DNA from: an uncultured Coriobacteriales bacterium
GTDB taxonomy: Bacteria; Actinomycetota; Coriobacteriia; Coriobacteriales; Eggerthellaceae
Length of the DNA: 14,756 nucleotides
Reading direction: 5' to 3'
Assembly: GCA_946892075.1 (NCBI GenBank)
Contig: CAMPNZ010000034.1
Span: forward strand, 1 to 14,756
Each line of letters starts with the position of its first letter. The first letter of the stretch is position 1. The notes beneath the pieces were generated by a model. The model was not told where the DNA came from and did no database searches. It worked only from the letters and a program-made list of their open reading frames with translations. Made by a program: the position numbers and the translations under genes. This document shows positions 13,774 through 14,756 of the stretch, piece by piece.

Positions 13774-14673
13774 CTAAGGTTTTGGAACGGTTTTGTTCAG
13801 CTGAGCATCCAGTTCACCGAGCGCTTTTTTGTCGATAAACGACGACACGCTGCCTGTTGACGTAGCTGCATTTACTGCAACCTGCTCGACAACATTACAA
13901 TACAGCACGCAGCGCCCATCGTGAACAATGTTATTATCGCAGGTAATAAGCGCAAAAAGCTTCGAGATGCCGCTTGCTTCAGGCATATCGGGCGTTTCAA
14001 CAACATTGCGATTCATTTTGTCGGTAATGTAGGCATTAAATGCAGTGCGATCGGGAAAATTGGGCTGCACTAACGGATCGTCTGCATTAACGAACAAAAG
14101 CGAAAACGAACGCAAATGATACAGCTGTTCAGGAGTGAAAATATACACGTCACGCTGCGCTTCGTAGTTTGCTTGCATGCGCATAGCGGCGATAGCTGCA
14201 AACATCGACCCGTCGCGCATATGGTGTCCGTACAAGAAATTTACCTGGTCGCTAAAGCGAGGCGTGTTGCGATAATCTTGAAAAATGCTGCCATGGTGTG
14301 TGAGCAGCCCTTGCGTGCGCTTGGCGTCGTGCGTAAGGTAGTATTCGTTGTCGCTTCCTTGCACAATAGGATAATTCACCTTTGTTCCCGGAATATAAAT
14401 CCATGCTTTGATATCGGGATTCATAGCTTGCAAGCGCGGCCAATCGATAGTGATGTCCGACTTTTTGGCTTCAAGCGGCGCAGGCGTGTCAAATACCGAC
14501 AAATCGACGTTGGCGTCGTGCGCAACCGTTTCATACGACTGCTGACCTTGCCAATAACTAAACACCAGCGCGCCAAGCGACACCAGCGAACCGATAAAAA
14601 CGATAAGCGCGACGTAAAAAACAACATCCCAAAAGCGATTTCTTTGAGTATGCGCTTGGCGTGCGTGCTTCAT
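13774..14673 (-). CDS. srtB: Class B sortase
   Basis: This membrane-anchored cysteine transpeptidase attaches surface proteins to the cell wall. The 299-residue chain has a basic N-terminus, one membrane helix (about 16-40), an outside linker and the sortase domain. The first conserved strand is IPGTKVNYPIVQGSDNEYYL. Catalytic residues are H150 (LYGHHMRDGSMF), C245 (FALITCD, the TLxTC-like motif) and R254 (DGRCVLYC). Spacing and the longer helix-containing insert fit class B. C255 and C259 beside the arginine are uncommon. The start at 14673 has AAAGGAG five to six bases upstream. No LPxTG or NPxTN-type substrate and no pilin gene is visible, so the substrate lies elsewhere. It is upstream of purF on the same strand but probably a separate unit. 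Confidence 0.9.
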   Translation of the reverse strand: MKHARQAHTQRNRFWDVVFYVALIVFIGSLVSLGALVFSYWQGQQSYETVAHDANVDLSVFDTPAPLEAKKSDITIDWPRLQAMNPDIKAWIYIPGTKVNYPIVQGSDNEYYLTHDAKRTQGLLTHHGSIFQDYRNTPRFSDQVNFLYGHHMRDGSMFAAIAAMRMQANYEAQRDVYIFTPEQLYHLRSFSLLFVNADDPLVQPNFPDRTAFNAYITDKMNRNVVETPDMPEASGISKLFALITCDNNIVHDGRCVLYCNVVEQVAVNAATSTGSVSSFIDKKALGELDAQLNKTVPKP

Positions 14674-14756
14674 ATTACTCCTTTACTGTTCACGGAAATG
14701 CGTCCGTAAAATATTAGCGCTATCAGGTTTAATGTGCGTAACATGCTGAGCGTAAG

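Noticed and set aside
1..14756. CRISPR array, prophage or integrase genes
   Set aside because: No regularly spaced repeats, cas genes, recombinase or phage structural genes were found on either strand.

Overview
The window is one almost gap-free minus-strand gene block from a Gram-positive bacterium, with a small arsenic-resistance cassette at its left end. My best guess for the host is Coriobacteriia (Eggerthellaceae-like). The guess rests on a LysRS with a C-terminal EMAP/MetRS-type tRNA-binding domain, a class B sortase, a propeptide-bearing [4Fe-4S]-type PurF, a Tat component and intermediate base composition. No 16S gene or other decisive marker is present, so genus cannot be given.

Right to left, in the direction of transcription: a class B sortase (14673-13774); purF and purM (13612-10911), a strong hairpin, then purN, an atypical XdhC-family protein, purH and a YbhN/UPF0104 membrane protein (10653-6011); tRNA-Pro(CGG); tatA, greA and lysS (5401-2292). 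PurF, PurN, PurM and PurH catalyse steps 1, 3, 5 and 9-10 of IMP synthesis. This is therefore a partial purine cluster with two passengers, XdhC-like and YbhN-like. No purD, purL, purQ, purE or purB is present here.

The lysS gene is broken relative to its expected form. The catalytic body is intact, but after residue 560 the frame shifts and ends at 2492. The complete C-terminal tRNA-binding domain is still readable one frame away down to 2292. A short deletion in the linker is the simplest explanation.

Downstream of lysS, on the same strand, is a compact arsenic operon (1957-56): arsR, an ArsP/DUF318 permease, a small CxxC thioredoxin-like protein, and the decayed start of a thioredoxin-coupled arsC. 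A good sigma-70 promoter with a palindrome over its start site drives it, and the genes overlap by ATGA junctions. The arsC remnant has both N-terminal cysteines changed to arginine, an in-frame stop and a frameshift. It is cut off at position 56.

Bases 1-55 exactly repeat bases 2431-2485, an internal piece of the lysS C-terminal domain. The ars cassette is thus bracketed by two copies of the same lysS segment. Either the 3' end of lysS was duplicated when the cassette arrived, or the join reflects the assembly: the repeat starts at base 1 and is 55 nt long, a common final k-mer size. This needs read-level checking before the cassette is assigned to this host.
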